Shown here piece by piece: positions 20,364 to 30,293 of a DNA stretch of 57,338 nucleotides. The stretch spans positions 1 through 57,338 of the forward strand of contig JBBHKE010002419.1 in NCBI GenBank assembly GCA_037447655.1. Direction: 5' to 3'. This DNA is from Zygnema cylindricum (lineage: Eukaryota > Streptophyta > Zygnematophyceae > Zygnematales > Zygnemataceae). The notes below the pieces were generated by a model. The model did no database searches and had not been told where the DNA came from. It saw only the letters and a list, made by a program, of their open reading frames with translations. The position numbers and the translations under genes were made by a program. The first letter of the stretch is position 1, and each line of letters opens with the position of its first letter.

Positions 20364-21500
20364 AGTTATGGGCCCACCTTCTAGGGTACCCATATTTCAT
20401 GGATCATACTTTCTTTATTGGGAAATGATGATGGAGGAATAACTTTTTGAGAAACACCTATGGGGTATAGTGTCCGGGCGAATTCAATGCCTACCTCCAC
20501 TTGGGTTTGGAGGAACACGTTTTCGTAGCACCCCCACCACAACATAAGCCAAAACATCAACCACCATTGCGAAAGATGACTAGGAAGGGGAGGAAATTAT
20601 CATGGAAGGGGAAAAAGGAGGAGTTGCTTCTCGCGGGACTCCATTGTGAAGGACGATACCGGCATCACCACCACCAGCAATGGTGACATGGAGTCAAAAT
20701 CAACGCTCAAAGTATGAAAAGTTGAACTATAAGGACAAAGTTGCTAAGCTCTTAATAATCAAAAGTGTAGTGAAAGGCATTGCCATTCCTCTTATGCATG
20801 TTATATCTTCCTCTCATATTTGGGTATCTTTTGTAAACAAATAAAGGAGTGGGTCATTGCAGCAGCAACAACTGGGAGAAAATAAATTTCAGCTTATATT
20901 TACAACGGAGGAAGTATGAATGATTATTGCAATGACTTAGGAGTATTATTTCGATAACTATAGAGCGCATGTAACTTATCTTTTGAGAGACAAAGAGTAA
21001 ATACATTGATAATGAAAATACCTGAAGAGTATGACAATATCATTAATCGGTTTCAAGATTTAGGTGATAGCAATTGGAACTGGGATGATATAGTGGGAAT
21101 GATTTTAGTAAAAGAGAGCACCACAAAACTTAGGAGAGGAAGTGTGAGTGTGCAAGCATTTCCACCAGGATCTGATTAACGGAAGCGTGATGAGGAAAAG
21201 GGAAAGGATCCCTATCGAAAATTTAGAGGAAGAGGACAAAGAGGTGGCAAATTTGAGCGATAGCGGAGAGGAGCTCCTCGAGGTGGACTATGTCACTTAT
21301 GCAAGAAACCGGACATTATATGGCAGATTGCGTCAAACTTGCACATCTTTGACTGAAAGATGGACAAGGTTCCTCAAAAAATGGAGGAAAGAAAAAGGCT
21401 TTTCTGACTCAAGTTCATAACGAGGAAGAAGATTAAGTAACCGAACCGAAAGAGGAGCTTGAGGAGTTTCTCCTAGATCCGAAAAACCACTGAAAAAAAA
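20364..21500 (+). pseudogene. gag: A3 gag with primer site, disrupted
   Basis: Opens with the primer site AGTTATGGGCCCACC (20364-20378) and the gag box V-P-I-F-H-G-S-Y-F-L-Y-W. Frame changes and stops follow. Capsid-like sequence is recognisable at about 20930-21160 (T-L-I-M-K-I-P-E-E-Y and I-L-V-K-E-S-T). The zinc knuckle C-H-L-C-K-K-P-(x)-H-Y-M-A-D-C at about 21293 is split by a one-base loss at its Gly codon. The open frame at 21148-21420 is in the wrong register for most of its length and I do not consider it a separate gene. Confidence 0.65.
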
Positions 21501-21554
21501 AACATGCCGACATTCCACGAAGACAAAAGTGTGATTTTAGAGGTCACATGGATC

Positions 21555-22689
21555 CACCTGAGGAGGGGTGGATTATAGACTTGGGGGCCTCAATGCATAT
21601 GTGCAAGGATAAAAGGTGGTTTACTAAATTGAGGAAAATTCCAACAGTTGAGATAAAGTACGGAGATAGTTGAGTGGAAACCACAAGTCTTGTTTTATCG
21701 GTTGATTTAAAAGTTGTAGTTGATGGAAAGGCTTCAATTGTAACACTCTCAGATGTTCTTTACATTCCATAGTTTAGCAAAAATCTAGTTTCTACAGTTG
21801 TCCTAGATGAGAAAAAGTTTGAAACAAGAACTAACAAAGGAATCTTCACAACTAGCTTTGATAATGAGGTTTATTTCATAGCTGAAAAAGATAGTCAAGG
21901 AATGTTCAGAATTGAACTTTGCAATTAATAGAGTGTTCTCTACTCGTGTGAAAGTGATATGATGCTTTGGCATAAGAGGTTAGGGCATGTGCATCTAGAT
22001 AGATTAAAAAAAATGAAGAAAAACGGAATAGTGGATGGAATTGAGTTTGGGGATGTTGAGACCTTAGATGATTCTAGCGGATGTGCTCAAAGGAAGATTC
22101 TTAGACGCCCATTCCCAAAGACATCCACATTTAGAAGAGAAAGTATTAGATCTAGTTTACACTGACGTTTAGGGACCAGCCATGTATGCTTCACATAGGG
22201 GGGAAAGATGGATGCTAACCATTACAGATAATTCGTCTAGATATACTAAGGTAAACTTTCTCATACATAAGTCAGAGGTACTAAGATGCTCCAAATAATA
22301 TAAAGTGTTGAGTGAAAAACTACATGAAACCTCAGTAAAAGAGATAAGAAATGATAATGGGAAATAATACACCTCAAGGGAATTTAAAGAAATTCTCAAA
22401 GAAGAATGAATCCATCATGAGAAAATTGTTCTTGATAATCCGAAACAGAATGGAGTAGCAGAAAGAGTGAATAGAACTTAAAGAGATATGTCCAGAAGTA
22501 TGTTAACTGATAAGAGGGTCGAATTGCAGTTTTGGGTTGAGTCTATGAACTATGGTAACTTCATCAAAAATAGAGTCCTAACTTCAGCAAATAAGGAAGA
22601 AAGAGAGGTGGACAAGAAGAAAGCCATATTTGTCTAGTTTGAGAGTGGTTGGAAGTCAAGTCTACATTTAGGATTTCGATAAGACTAAA
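21555..22689 (+). pseudogene. pol: A3 pol: protease and integrase, disrupted
   Basis: W-I-I-D-L-G-A-S-M-H-M-C marks the protease active site with Ser changed to Leu (about 21570). Next come V-E-I-K-Y-G-D-S and a stop, L-V-L-S-V-D-L-K-V and D-V-L-Y-I-P. The GAG-pre-integrase box W-H-K-R-L-G-H-V-H-L-D is at 21968 on, with S-G-C-A-Q of the finger at about 22079. The integrase core continues in pieces (R-N-D-N-G-K near 22348, N-G-V-A-E-R-V-N-R near 22450) with stops and shifts. Closest relatives in the window are the other family-A elements. Confidence 0.75.
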
Positions 22690-23736
22690 TTGAAGCTAGA
22701 GGGAAGAGGGAAACCCGGATATCTTGTAGGATATGATAAAAGTACAAAAGGATATCGAGTGTATGACTTGAAAAAGAGAGATATCATTTTGGTAAAACAC
22801 ATAGTGGTGATGAATGAAGTAAAGTCTATTGATCGATTCAAAAATAACAAAAAAGTCAAAATCAGATTTGAATCGGGTCAGTATTCTGACTTTGACTTTG
22901 GAAATGAAGAGAAGGAAGTCGGGGAGAAGGAAAATTATATAGATGTACCAAAAGACAAGGAGGAAAATACAACATCCGAGGTAACGCCACAATACAAAAT
23001 GGAAACCAACGAGGAACTTGATGAGACACCGAAATTGGAAGATATGGGAGATGAAAATATTCCTAAACGAAACCCGATGATGCCTTCCATACCGGCATCA
23101 GATTTCGAAGGAGAAAGAAAAAGTAGTAAACGGCTTCAAGAAATACAAGTAAATAACCAACTCACAAAGATGTCTCACCCAGATGAACCTCAGACATACT
23201 TAGAGGCCATAAATACCCTAGAAGGTAGTTGGTGGATCACTACCATCAATGAGGAAATGGCTTCCATCATGGAAGCCAATACATTGGAATTGGTGGATTG
23301 TCCACCAGACCGAAAATCGATCGGATGTAATTGGGTTTTTAAGCTTAAACTAAACCCAAATAATACCATTGAAAGATACAAAGCTAGGTTGGTTGCTAAA
23401 TGTTATACTCATAAAGAAGGAATAGACTATGAAGAAACCTTTGCACGATTGTCAGATTTCCCTCTGTCAGAATTCTCTTAAGTTTATCCGCAGCACAAGA
23501 TATGGAAATACATCAAATGGATATTAAAATCGCCTTTTTATATAGAGAGTTACAAGAAGAAATCTATATAAACAACCGGAATGATTCGTGGAAAGTGGAG
23601 AAGTAAGCAAGGTATGCAAACTGATAAAATCATTTTATGGCCTTAAGCAGGCCCGCGACAATGGAACATAAAGTTGGACGAATTTCTGACCGGTTTGGGG
23701 TATATTAGATTTAGTTCAGATCACTCCTTATATTTA
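22690..23736 (+). pseudogene. pol: A3 pol: integrase end, hinge and truncated RT
   Basis: A 263-codon open frame (22690-23481) runs from G-K-P-G-Y-L-V-G-Y-D of the integrase C-terminus, through an acidic hinge and S-S-K-R-L-Q-E, into RT. RT is recognised by W-V-F-K-L-K-L-N-P, then R-Y-K-A-R-L-V-A-K and E-E-T-F-A. A frameshift follows near 23460. M-E-I-H-Q-M-D and Y-G-L-K-Q are still visible to about 23660. The gene stops dead at S-S-D-H-S-L-Y-L (about 23736), a few residues before the YVDD active site, where minus-strand family-B sequence begins. Confidence 0.75.
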
Positions 23737-23899
23737 ACACATCAATAAGTTTCACTTGCTTGAAGTAAGACTTAACCAAATCTGCCCAATACAGATATTC
23801 ACGTCCATCAAAGACCGGAATTCGTGAAGGCGGGCCCGTGACCTGTTGTTCTGAGACAACTGCTGGCACTGAAGATGAAGAAGATGCAGTAGTAGACAT
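23737..23899 (-). pseudogene. gag: B2 gag N-terminus fragment
   Basis: Reading leftward from ATG (complement of 23897-23899): M-S-T-T-A-S-S-S-S-S, then S-E-Q-Q-V-T-G-P-P-S-R, then V-F-D-G-R-E-Y-L-Y-W-A-D-L. About 18 codons are encoded in the LTR and the next five by the primer site GGTCACGGGCCCGCC (complement of 23829-23843). The fragment ends at the head-to-head junction with A3 RT after Y-F-K-Q-V-K-L-I-D-V. Confidence 0.8.
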
Positions 23900-24686
23900 C
23901 GTAGAACAAAACAAAAGAGGAAGCTTCCACAAATACCGATGGTTGAACAGCAACTTTGACAGACTATAACTTTCAGAAAAATAATCCAATGGTCCTGAAT
24001 ATTTACCACATTGTAGATAATATAAAAAGAAACACACACACAAAATTTCAATGAATTCCGTTTACATATCTGTGAGATATGCAGAAATGAAATTACATAA
24101 AACTGAGTGTACAGTTTTCATATCATTTGTTCCTAATGAATCAAATTCACTAAGTCCTACTTCTATACACTGAAACTACACTAAGCTGTACTGAGGCATT
24201 CCAGCCGTACATATAACATTCTAACACAACAAATAGTGTGAGTAAACCTGTGTACTGAAGGTATGTCATAAACCACATTCTCAACACTAAACAACTAATT
24301 CACTACAGACAAAATTCTATTCTACCAAATATTTACACCGAAGTTCAGACAACGTAAAGTGATAGTGATCTAGTCACGCCTCGTCAGTATTTGTTGGCGG
24401 CGGCTGTCACCCGTCCGATTAGAGGATTTGGCACCGTAGAACTGACTTCACGAAGTCCCGTGGTCCTGCCGAATTTCCGTACGTCCACGGAGGACATACT
24501 CACGCATTTCTCTCAAGTGACGACGCGTGTCCCACGTGTGAATGATCCGTGAACTCCCAACTTCACTGTCACACTAATTTTGGTAACCACTGAACCGAAC
24601 TCAACCAAAAATAGCTTATGTCGTGAATAGCTCATTCTCCCTCACAGCTGAGGCATAGAGAGGACTAAAGCTTTCTAAAAACAACA
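23844..24686 (-). mobile_element. 5' LTR of B2 (family B)
   Basis: On the plus strand it begins TGTTGTTCTGAG next to the primer site and ends TCTAAAAACAACA. Read on the minus strand it is TGTTGTTTTTAGAAAGCTTTAG...GAACAACA. The start matches the solo LTR at 3376 and the LTR at 26026-27336. It is 843 bp, shorter than the other B LTRs. The right flank is family-A LTR sequence, so B2 landed in or was joined to an A LTR. Confidence 0.78.
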
Positions 24687-24828
24687 GACGTAAGTAGGCA
24701 GACCAAGACTTAGTGAAATTTAGGTACCTCTCTCTAAGAGAGCTTGTACCTATAAATGTCATCTTTGACCATCTATAACTTACTGCTGAAGGGAGAAAAT
24801 TGAGTGATTCTTTCTGCGTTCAGCTTAC
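24687..24828 (+). mobile_element. Family-A LTR fragment ending at the gap
   Basis: Closely matches 20060-20215 of the A3 LTR: CAAGACTTAGTGAAATTTAGG, the AGAGAGCTTGTACCTATAAA promoter region and the following GTGATTCTTTCTGCG. It is cut by the run of Ns. Confidence 0.75.
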
Positions 24829-24838
24829 NNNNNNNNNN
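24829..24838. other. Assembly gap (10 Ns)
   Basis: Ten undetermined bases between two retrotransposon pieces on opposite strands. True length unknown. The order and orientation on either side depend on the assembly. Confidence 0.98.
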
Positions 24839-25133
24839 TATTCCTAAATCCTGTTTGGAAGTGCTATACAGGTAGTAGATTTTCACGTACACAATGTCCT
24901 TTGAAATCTTTGCCTACCCTGTTGTTGGCTCAGGTTGGTAGTTGTTCCTCCCTTGGTTCACAAAAGAGCTCACTCTCTGTTCGGAGGCGGTTACTATTTT
25001 CCGAATGTGGTCCAATTTCTCAGTGACTGCGACAAGTTTGAGAGTTGGAGAGAGAAGTTAGAGATAGACTGCCTCGACTTCTATATTTCTTTTCAGACCT
25101 AGAAAATACTAATAAAACCATTAGTTTCTACAT
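24839..25133 (-). mobile_element. Family-A LTR terminal piece, preceded by unassigned sequence
   Basis: 25011-25133 matches the first part of a minus-strand family-A LTR (AGTGACTGCGACAAG, GTTAGAGATAGACTGCCTC, CCTAGAAAATACTAA) and ends at TTTCTACA, the complement of the LTR start TGTAGAAA. It adjoins family-B gag. 24839-25010 shows nothing I can identify. Confidence 0.6.
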
Positions 25134-26025
25134 TTTCCACCTTCTTCCACATTCTCCATATCCCAAAAATCACAAACAATCGGCAAGTAAACGAATTTGT
25201 CGACAAAAGGTGTAAGCCTTTTATCATTGGCGGAGGCTTGTCTCTCACTCGAGAAAACACTTGGTTCCCTCCTTGTTGATGGTTGGACTCGGTTGTTGTC
25301 CCATCCGTTTCTAAAGTTTCCTGTAACACATGCACTTTTAGATGATGGACATATCGTGAAGGTTTGTCCTAAATCCTTATAGTAAAAGCAATTCTTTGGT
25401 CCATCTCCGGACTCACTATTACTCTTAATTTTCTGAAACTGAGACTTAGATTCCTCCATATTCCTTTTAATTGATAAAACCTTTTTACTAGCCTCTTTAT
25501 CTCAAACAAATCTTCTTGCTAAAGTTAAGTTCTAATCCTTTTTATCAATTGAAGTCACTCTATCTAATGCACTCTTATATTCTTTAGGTAGGCTTCTCAT
25601 TAACAAAAAAGCTTGTTGAGACTGTAAATTTTCCTCCTGCTAAGTCATTTTCTACAAATAATACTTCAAGGTCAATAAAGTGTTCCTCCATACTACCTCC
25701 TACCTATTTGTATTCAACTATTTTGGTAACAGTACTAAGCCAATGATATACAAAAGTTTTTGAATACGTGCATTCAAAGAACTTCTATAATTGAGTTGCA
25801 CTCTTAAAACTTAGATATGACATTACCAGTCTCTCAGTCAAGGAGTTTTTGATAACCTTTAGACACTCATGGTTCTTCTTTTTCCATCCATTTGATGTTT
25901 CGCCCAAAGTCCCATCCACCACATCCATTAGCTCCATCATCTCCAAGTAGCTCTCGAGCATACACTTCCAGTATTGATAGTTCGATCCATCAAATATGGG
26001 TTGCCATGGGCGTGGGCCCATAACA
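25134..26025 (-). pseudogene. gag: B3 gag, disrupted
   Basis: Reading leftward from the primer site TGTTATGGGCCCACG (complement of 26011-26025): V-M-G-P-R-P-W-Q-P-I-F-D-G-S-N-Y-Q-Y-W, then capsid-like sequence to about 25785, then degraded sequence. The zinc knuckle C-F-Y-Y-K-D-L-G-Q-T-F-T-I-C at about 25370-25412 has lost one Cys (to Tyr) and the His (to Gln). Its LTR-encoded leader contains ATT in place of ATG and an in-frame TAG, so it cannot start normally. The 3' side is truncated by a family-A LTR. Confidence 0.78.
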
Positions 26026-27336
26026 TGTTGTCCCTAGCCTATTTCAGCAATGGATTGCTCACGGAAAACACCCACTGACTACCCCAAGACAGCTATGTTT
26101 CAGACAACACATGTTACTCCACAATAAACATAATCACCTTAAAATGCACCATTATACATTATATACTAGAAAATATGACCTTCAAAAATTATAGCCAGAT
26201 CCACAAAGAAATCCAAAAGATATGAGCTCCAGAGTTTCCCAAAAACAACTGACTGCTTATCAAACTAACCAGGTAAACTTATCATAGAATTCTACAGAGA
26301 TAACAGAATGTCATGAAACAACACACACATATAGTGTCTAGATAATAAACTATCTTCACAAAGTTTCATGCAAAAGAATCTATGAGAGTAATCACACCAT
26401 CAGGTCAAAGTTTCAAAAAAATAGTCACCATTACTTTGATAAATTTAAATCTGACACTAAAAATTACTAAGTCCTACAAGTTTATCCTCACAAAGCTATC
26501 TAGTGAGCCCTACACTAATAAAATAATTACACCTGTATTTGAGTACTATACTCGTGTACTCGAATACAGACAATTTACGTCTACGGTACCTGAACTGTAC
26601 CAAAGGTACGTCAAAACCATAATTATGACTTATATCTAATTTCACTATTGTAACACTAAAAATTAATTCACTACATACAAATTAAAGTTGTTTCAGATAT
26701 TTTCAAATAGGAGCTGTACATAAATTGTGTCATTTGCTTAGTCTGCAATTGAAAAATCCGTCCAAATGATTATAAGCGTCCGTACAAGTCAACTAAGAAT
26801 TTGCGGATCGCCGTTAGATGTAAAGTAAATTTTCGCTGTGGACGACACGCGTCCAAATCATTATCCTAATGTGGGCCCATTTCGAATAGCGTCCGTACAA
26901 GTCAACTAAGAATTTGCGGATCGCCGTTAGATGTAAAGTAAATTTTCGCTGTGGACGACACGCGTCCAAATCATTATCCTAATGTGGGCCCATTTCGAAT
27001 CGCGTCTGTTGACGCAATTTGTATCAGCCACCTAATCTTTGTCCCGTACAGAACCATTCCCAGATAGCCGTCGTGTATCTCATTTGTTAGATCATCCACA
27101 TTTGTCCGTCCATTATGTGACGCGTGTTATTGTTCACCATTTATAATTCTGGAGTACCTGCGTATAATGAAGTGATGACGCGTGTCCGACCAAGGTACTC
27201 TACACTCATCTGTACTGAGGAAACCGTCGCACTAATTAAAATAGGTATTACACAAACTTATACAAAAAATATTCTAAGGCCTAAAAGCTCCCCTCACAGC
27301 CTCATCCACTGAGGACTAAAGTTTTCAAACTCAACA
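26026..27336 (-). mobile_element. 5' LTR of B3 (family B), enlarged by a tandem duplication
   Basis: Plus-strand limits are TGTTGTCCCTAGCC and AAACTCAACA. On the minus strand it begins TGTTGAGTTTGAAAAC and ends GGGACAACA, like the solo LTR at 3376-4501. It is 1311 bp, of which 113 bp is a perfect tandem duplication (26775-27000). The right flank is family-A LTR sequence from 27337. Confidence 0.8.
26775..27000. repeat. Perfect 113-bp tandem duplication in a B LTR
   Basis: The unit begins AGCGTCCGTACAAGTC at 26775 and again at 26888. The two copies look identical over 113 bp, although the surrounding LTR is old. The unit includes GTGGACGACACGCGTCC. A recent slippage or a collapsed or expanded assembly would both explain it. 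Confidence 0.9.
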
Positions 27337-27699
27337 ATCAACACTAATACCTTCTTGTCATCTACAGTCATTTGATTGGTTTTGTACATCAATACTAGGG
27401 GGTTTAGAGAGGGGTTTTAGGACTTAGAGATTTTGGGTAGGTAGTCGCCTCTATCTTAGAGAGCTTATATAAAAACGAACATCTTTTCTTTTTGATAATT
27501 AATCGTTTATTTGGGCCTTTTGAGCAATTACTTTTTCATTGGGCTTAAGGGAGTCTAGCTGTCACACGCGTGAAGGCACTCACAATCATTGCCTGCCAAG
27601 GTGGTTGTTGTTATAAAAAGAAGGGTGGCATTTAAAATTATTCTAGATGCTTCAAGCAAGCTAAATATTGCCGGTACCAATAGAGGTCACAAAATTAGA
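27337..27699 (+). mobile_element. Family-A LTR 3' portion
   Basis: Contains the usual AGGACTTAGAGA motif, the hairpin, a TATA box at 27466-27475 and the tail GTCACACGCGTGAAGG. It ends AAAATTAGA just before the primer site. The U3 part is missing. The ATG position has become ATA in this copy. Confidence 0.72.
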
Positions 27700-27958
27700 G
27701 GTTATCGGTCCACCCTTTAGGGTGCCCATCTTTGATGGAATAGGGTTTATCTACTAGAACAAAATGATGAGGGGAGCATTTCTTAGAAAGAGATTATGGG
27801 GCATTGTGAGTGGCCGTGTGGGGCGGCCATCCACACCACTGGGAGCCCCACTATGATTTGGAGGACTGCCATTCTTAGCAGGATAAAGGCATTTAGAAAA
27901 AGGAGGACGATAAATGATAGTGTAAAGTATGCGATATAGGAAAGGAAAAGGAGAAGTT
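27700..27958 (+). pseudogene. gag: Family-A gag 5' fragment
   Basis: Primer site GGTTATCGGTCCACC (two changes from the A1 site), then V-P-I-F-D-G-I-G-F-I-Y, R-L-W-G-I-V-S-G-R-V-G-R-P and degraded sequence. It ends where a minus-strand family-A LTR begins (TGCAATTTTGAGACC at 27959). Only the first 80 or so codons remain, with stops. Confidence 0.68.
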
Positions 27959-28103
27959 TGCAATTTTGAGACCTCCATATGTCCTCAAAATGGGCAGCTC
28001 ACACGAAGCCTCTAAGATAACCCTGACCCTTTTGTGTTTCTACAAGAATAATTACAACCCTGGCATACAAGAACTCTGACCACCTCCACCCTTGTGAACG
28101 AAA

Positions 28104-28172
28104 GACTCCCTTGAGTCGATAGCAAAAAGAATCTCAGAAGGACTCCCTTGAGTCGATAGCAAAAAGAATCTC
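28104..28172. repeat. 37-bp direct duplication within an LTR
   Basis: GACTCCCTTGAGTCGATAGC and the following AAAAAGAATCTC occur at 28104 and again at 28141. This lies in the LTR segment just downstream of the promoter. Confidence 0.8.
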
Positions 28173-28197
28173 TAAATTTGCTCCCTTGAGTAGTAAG

Positions 28198-29431
28198 TGT
28201 TGAAATTTATGTATTTTCTAGGTTTGTATTTTTCTATGTGTGTGACTCATAATATTTAAAGGTTTTTCAAAGTTTTTACATGGTGCTTGTTAATACTTCT
28301 AACTCTATAAACTTGTCTTAGTCACTGAGAGACACAAGAAACTCCATGGCTGCCATCTGATAGTCAAGGAGACAAACAAGAGGGTTAAGAGGATAGTCTG
28401 CACGTGGGTCTGTGGATTGGTCATATAGAATAATAAACTAACCTATATGTGTAGATCGAGAGAGAACGATTAAAGTGTGATTTTAATATAAATAATTACC
28501 ACGTAAGGAGAGAGAGAGAGAGATATTGACAGGAGTAATCTAAAATGTATTGGGATTTGAACCTAGGTCTATAGAGTGACGTAGCACTTAACCTTATCCA
28601 CTAAGGCGTAGAGGAAACGATACATATACTGAGTTCTTATTGTACATGAACATGGTACAAATCTACATACTCTATTTCGCGGATTACGAAACAAAACGAT
28701 ACTCTATTTGAACGGACGCGATTACTTGTCGATTTTCAGATCCGACGTCTCATAGTGGAGCCGAAACACCGGAGTGGAAATTTGGCGGTTTGCAAGCCAA
28801 TGTTGGCGGACGACACGTGGCATGATATGGTTGGATATTGGATATTACGGGGGGAGCACTTACAGCTCAAGAACTGACACGCGTTAGCGAAGCGGCCATG
28901 GTGTACTATGGTCGTACAAGAAGTACAACGGTACCTGTACCTTCTTGTACCTTACTATCATTTGATTGGTTAGGGTACAATAGTAGTAGGTTTAGAGAGG
29001 GAGCTTAGGACTTGGGAAAAATCAAGGTAATCGCCTCTCTCCTAGAGTGCTTTTGTACTTATAGGCCATCTTTGGCCTGCCATAACTAATGCTCAAGTGA
29101 GCGATTTCAATGATTCTTTTTGATGCGGACTCAGGGGAGTCCACGCTACATATGGGTGTAGTCGGTCAGAGTTTTTGCCTGCCAAGGTGGCAGTATTTAT
29201 AAGGGAAAGTCAAAGTGGGGAATATTGTCGAAATCAAATGTTCAAACTTTGCATTTTGTGGTGGAACTGAGCACACATAAGGTCTTGTCGTCACAAGAAT
29301 GAATCTATATTGGGGTTATGATTGTCAGGGTGTCAGTCATTTGGGTTTGTATCAAATTGGAGTCGGCACTATCTAGATAAACATCTTTGGATCTGCGATT
29401 TATGTGTGGCAATGGAGCCCATACAATTACA
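28198..29431 (+). mobile_element. Complete solo LTR, subfamily A2, with perfect target duplication
   Basis: 1234 bp from TGTTGAAATTTATG to CATACAATTACA. Flanked by GTAAG at 28193-28197 and 29432-29436. It contains a G-box near 28814, the promoter hairpin and TATA region near 29035, and the terminal ATG reading M-E-P-I-Q-L. It is nested inside the minus-strand LTR and so is younger than it. It serves as the reference for the truncated A2 copy at 14270. Confidence 0.88.
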
Positions 29432-30293
29432 GTAAGTTATGGTGGGTCAAAGTTGACCTTTTGTACAGAAGCTCTCTGAGAGAGAGGCGGCTACCTACTG
29501 AATTTTTCTAATTCCTATCTCTCTCTTAAACTCTATCTATTGATGTACGACACCAATCGCAATACTGTGTCGTACAAAAAGGTACAAAAAAGGTACAGGT
29601 GTCGGTGCACTTTTTGTACGACCATTGTACGACATGGCCATTTCGCCGACATGTGTCACATTGAGATTTGTTTTCATATTCTCTAAAGATGTTGCCATCC
29701 AGTGATATCCTGCCACGTGGCATGTGATGTGTATTTGGCCATTGACCGCCAAAGCGCGCATTCCACGATCTCAACGCTTACCTCGACGGTCTGATTTCAA
29801 CCAGTTTTCAATCTTAACCGTCATGGATAATTGTACGAGATTTGTTTCACATTTGAAACAAATGTGCAATATTTGTTTCGAGATATTCTGTAACCCGTAC
29901 AATACAAACTGTATCTATGTCTTAATATTCCATTAAATAAATAAGTCTAAATGTCAACATTTATATATCCGTCAAACCCTATAGCATTTAGCACCGGTCC
30001 TAAACTAATAGGATAAAGCTACCGGCTAGCGACAACTTTGACAACGGTAGGTACCTGGATCAAATCTTCGGTCTGCCAAGTTCATTTTTAGTATATCTAC
30101 CAAACTACTGCTTGTCTTCCTCTGGATAGCATAGGCAACCATGGCTCTAGCTCCATCTCCAACTTTAGTGACTGCGACAAATGTAAGAGTTGAAGAAAGA
30201 AGTTAGAGACTGATAACCTCTGCTTCTTTTTTGTATTTTATCATTTACAATTTTAAACCTAGAAAATACTAAAATAACCTTTAATTTTCTACA

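Larger units (their letters stand above)
27959..30293 (-). mobile_element. Family-A LTR, interrupted by a nested solo LTR
   Basis: Read on the minus strand it begins TGTAGAAAATTAAAGG (complement of 30293 leftward) and ends with ATGGAGGTCTCAAAATTGCA (complement of 27959-27978). It is split by the plus-strand LTR at 28198-29431; removing that LTR and one copy of GTAAG restores continuous LTR sequence. A polypurine tract (GACTAGAAAATAAAAGGAG on the minus strand) lies at 30294-30312, so this is the 3' LTR of the minus element to its right. A 37-bp direct duplication (28104-28140 and 28141 on) is present. Confidence 0.78.

Noticed and set aside
21148-21420. 90-codon frame rich in charged residues as a separate gene
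   Set aside because: It is the A3 gag linker read partly out of register; the zinc knuckle is in the neighbouring frame.
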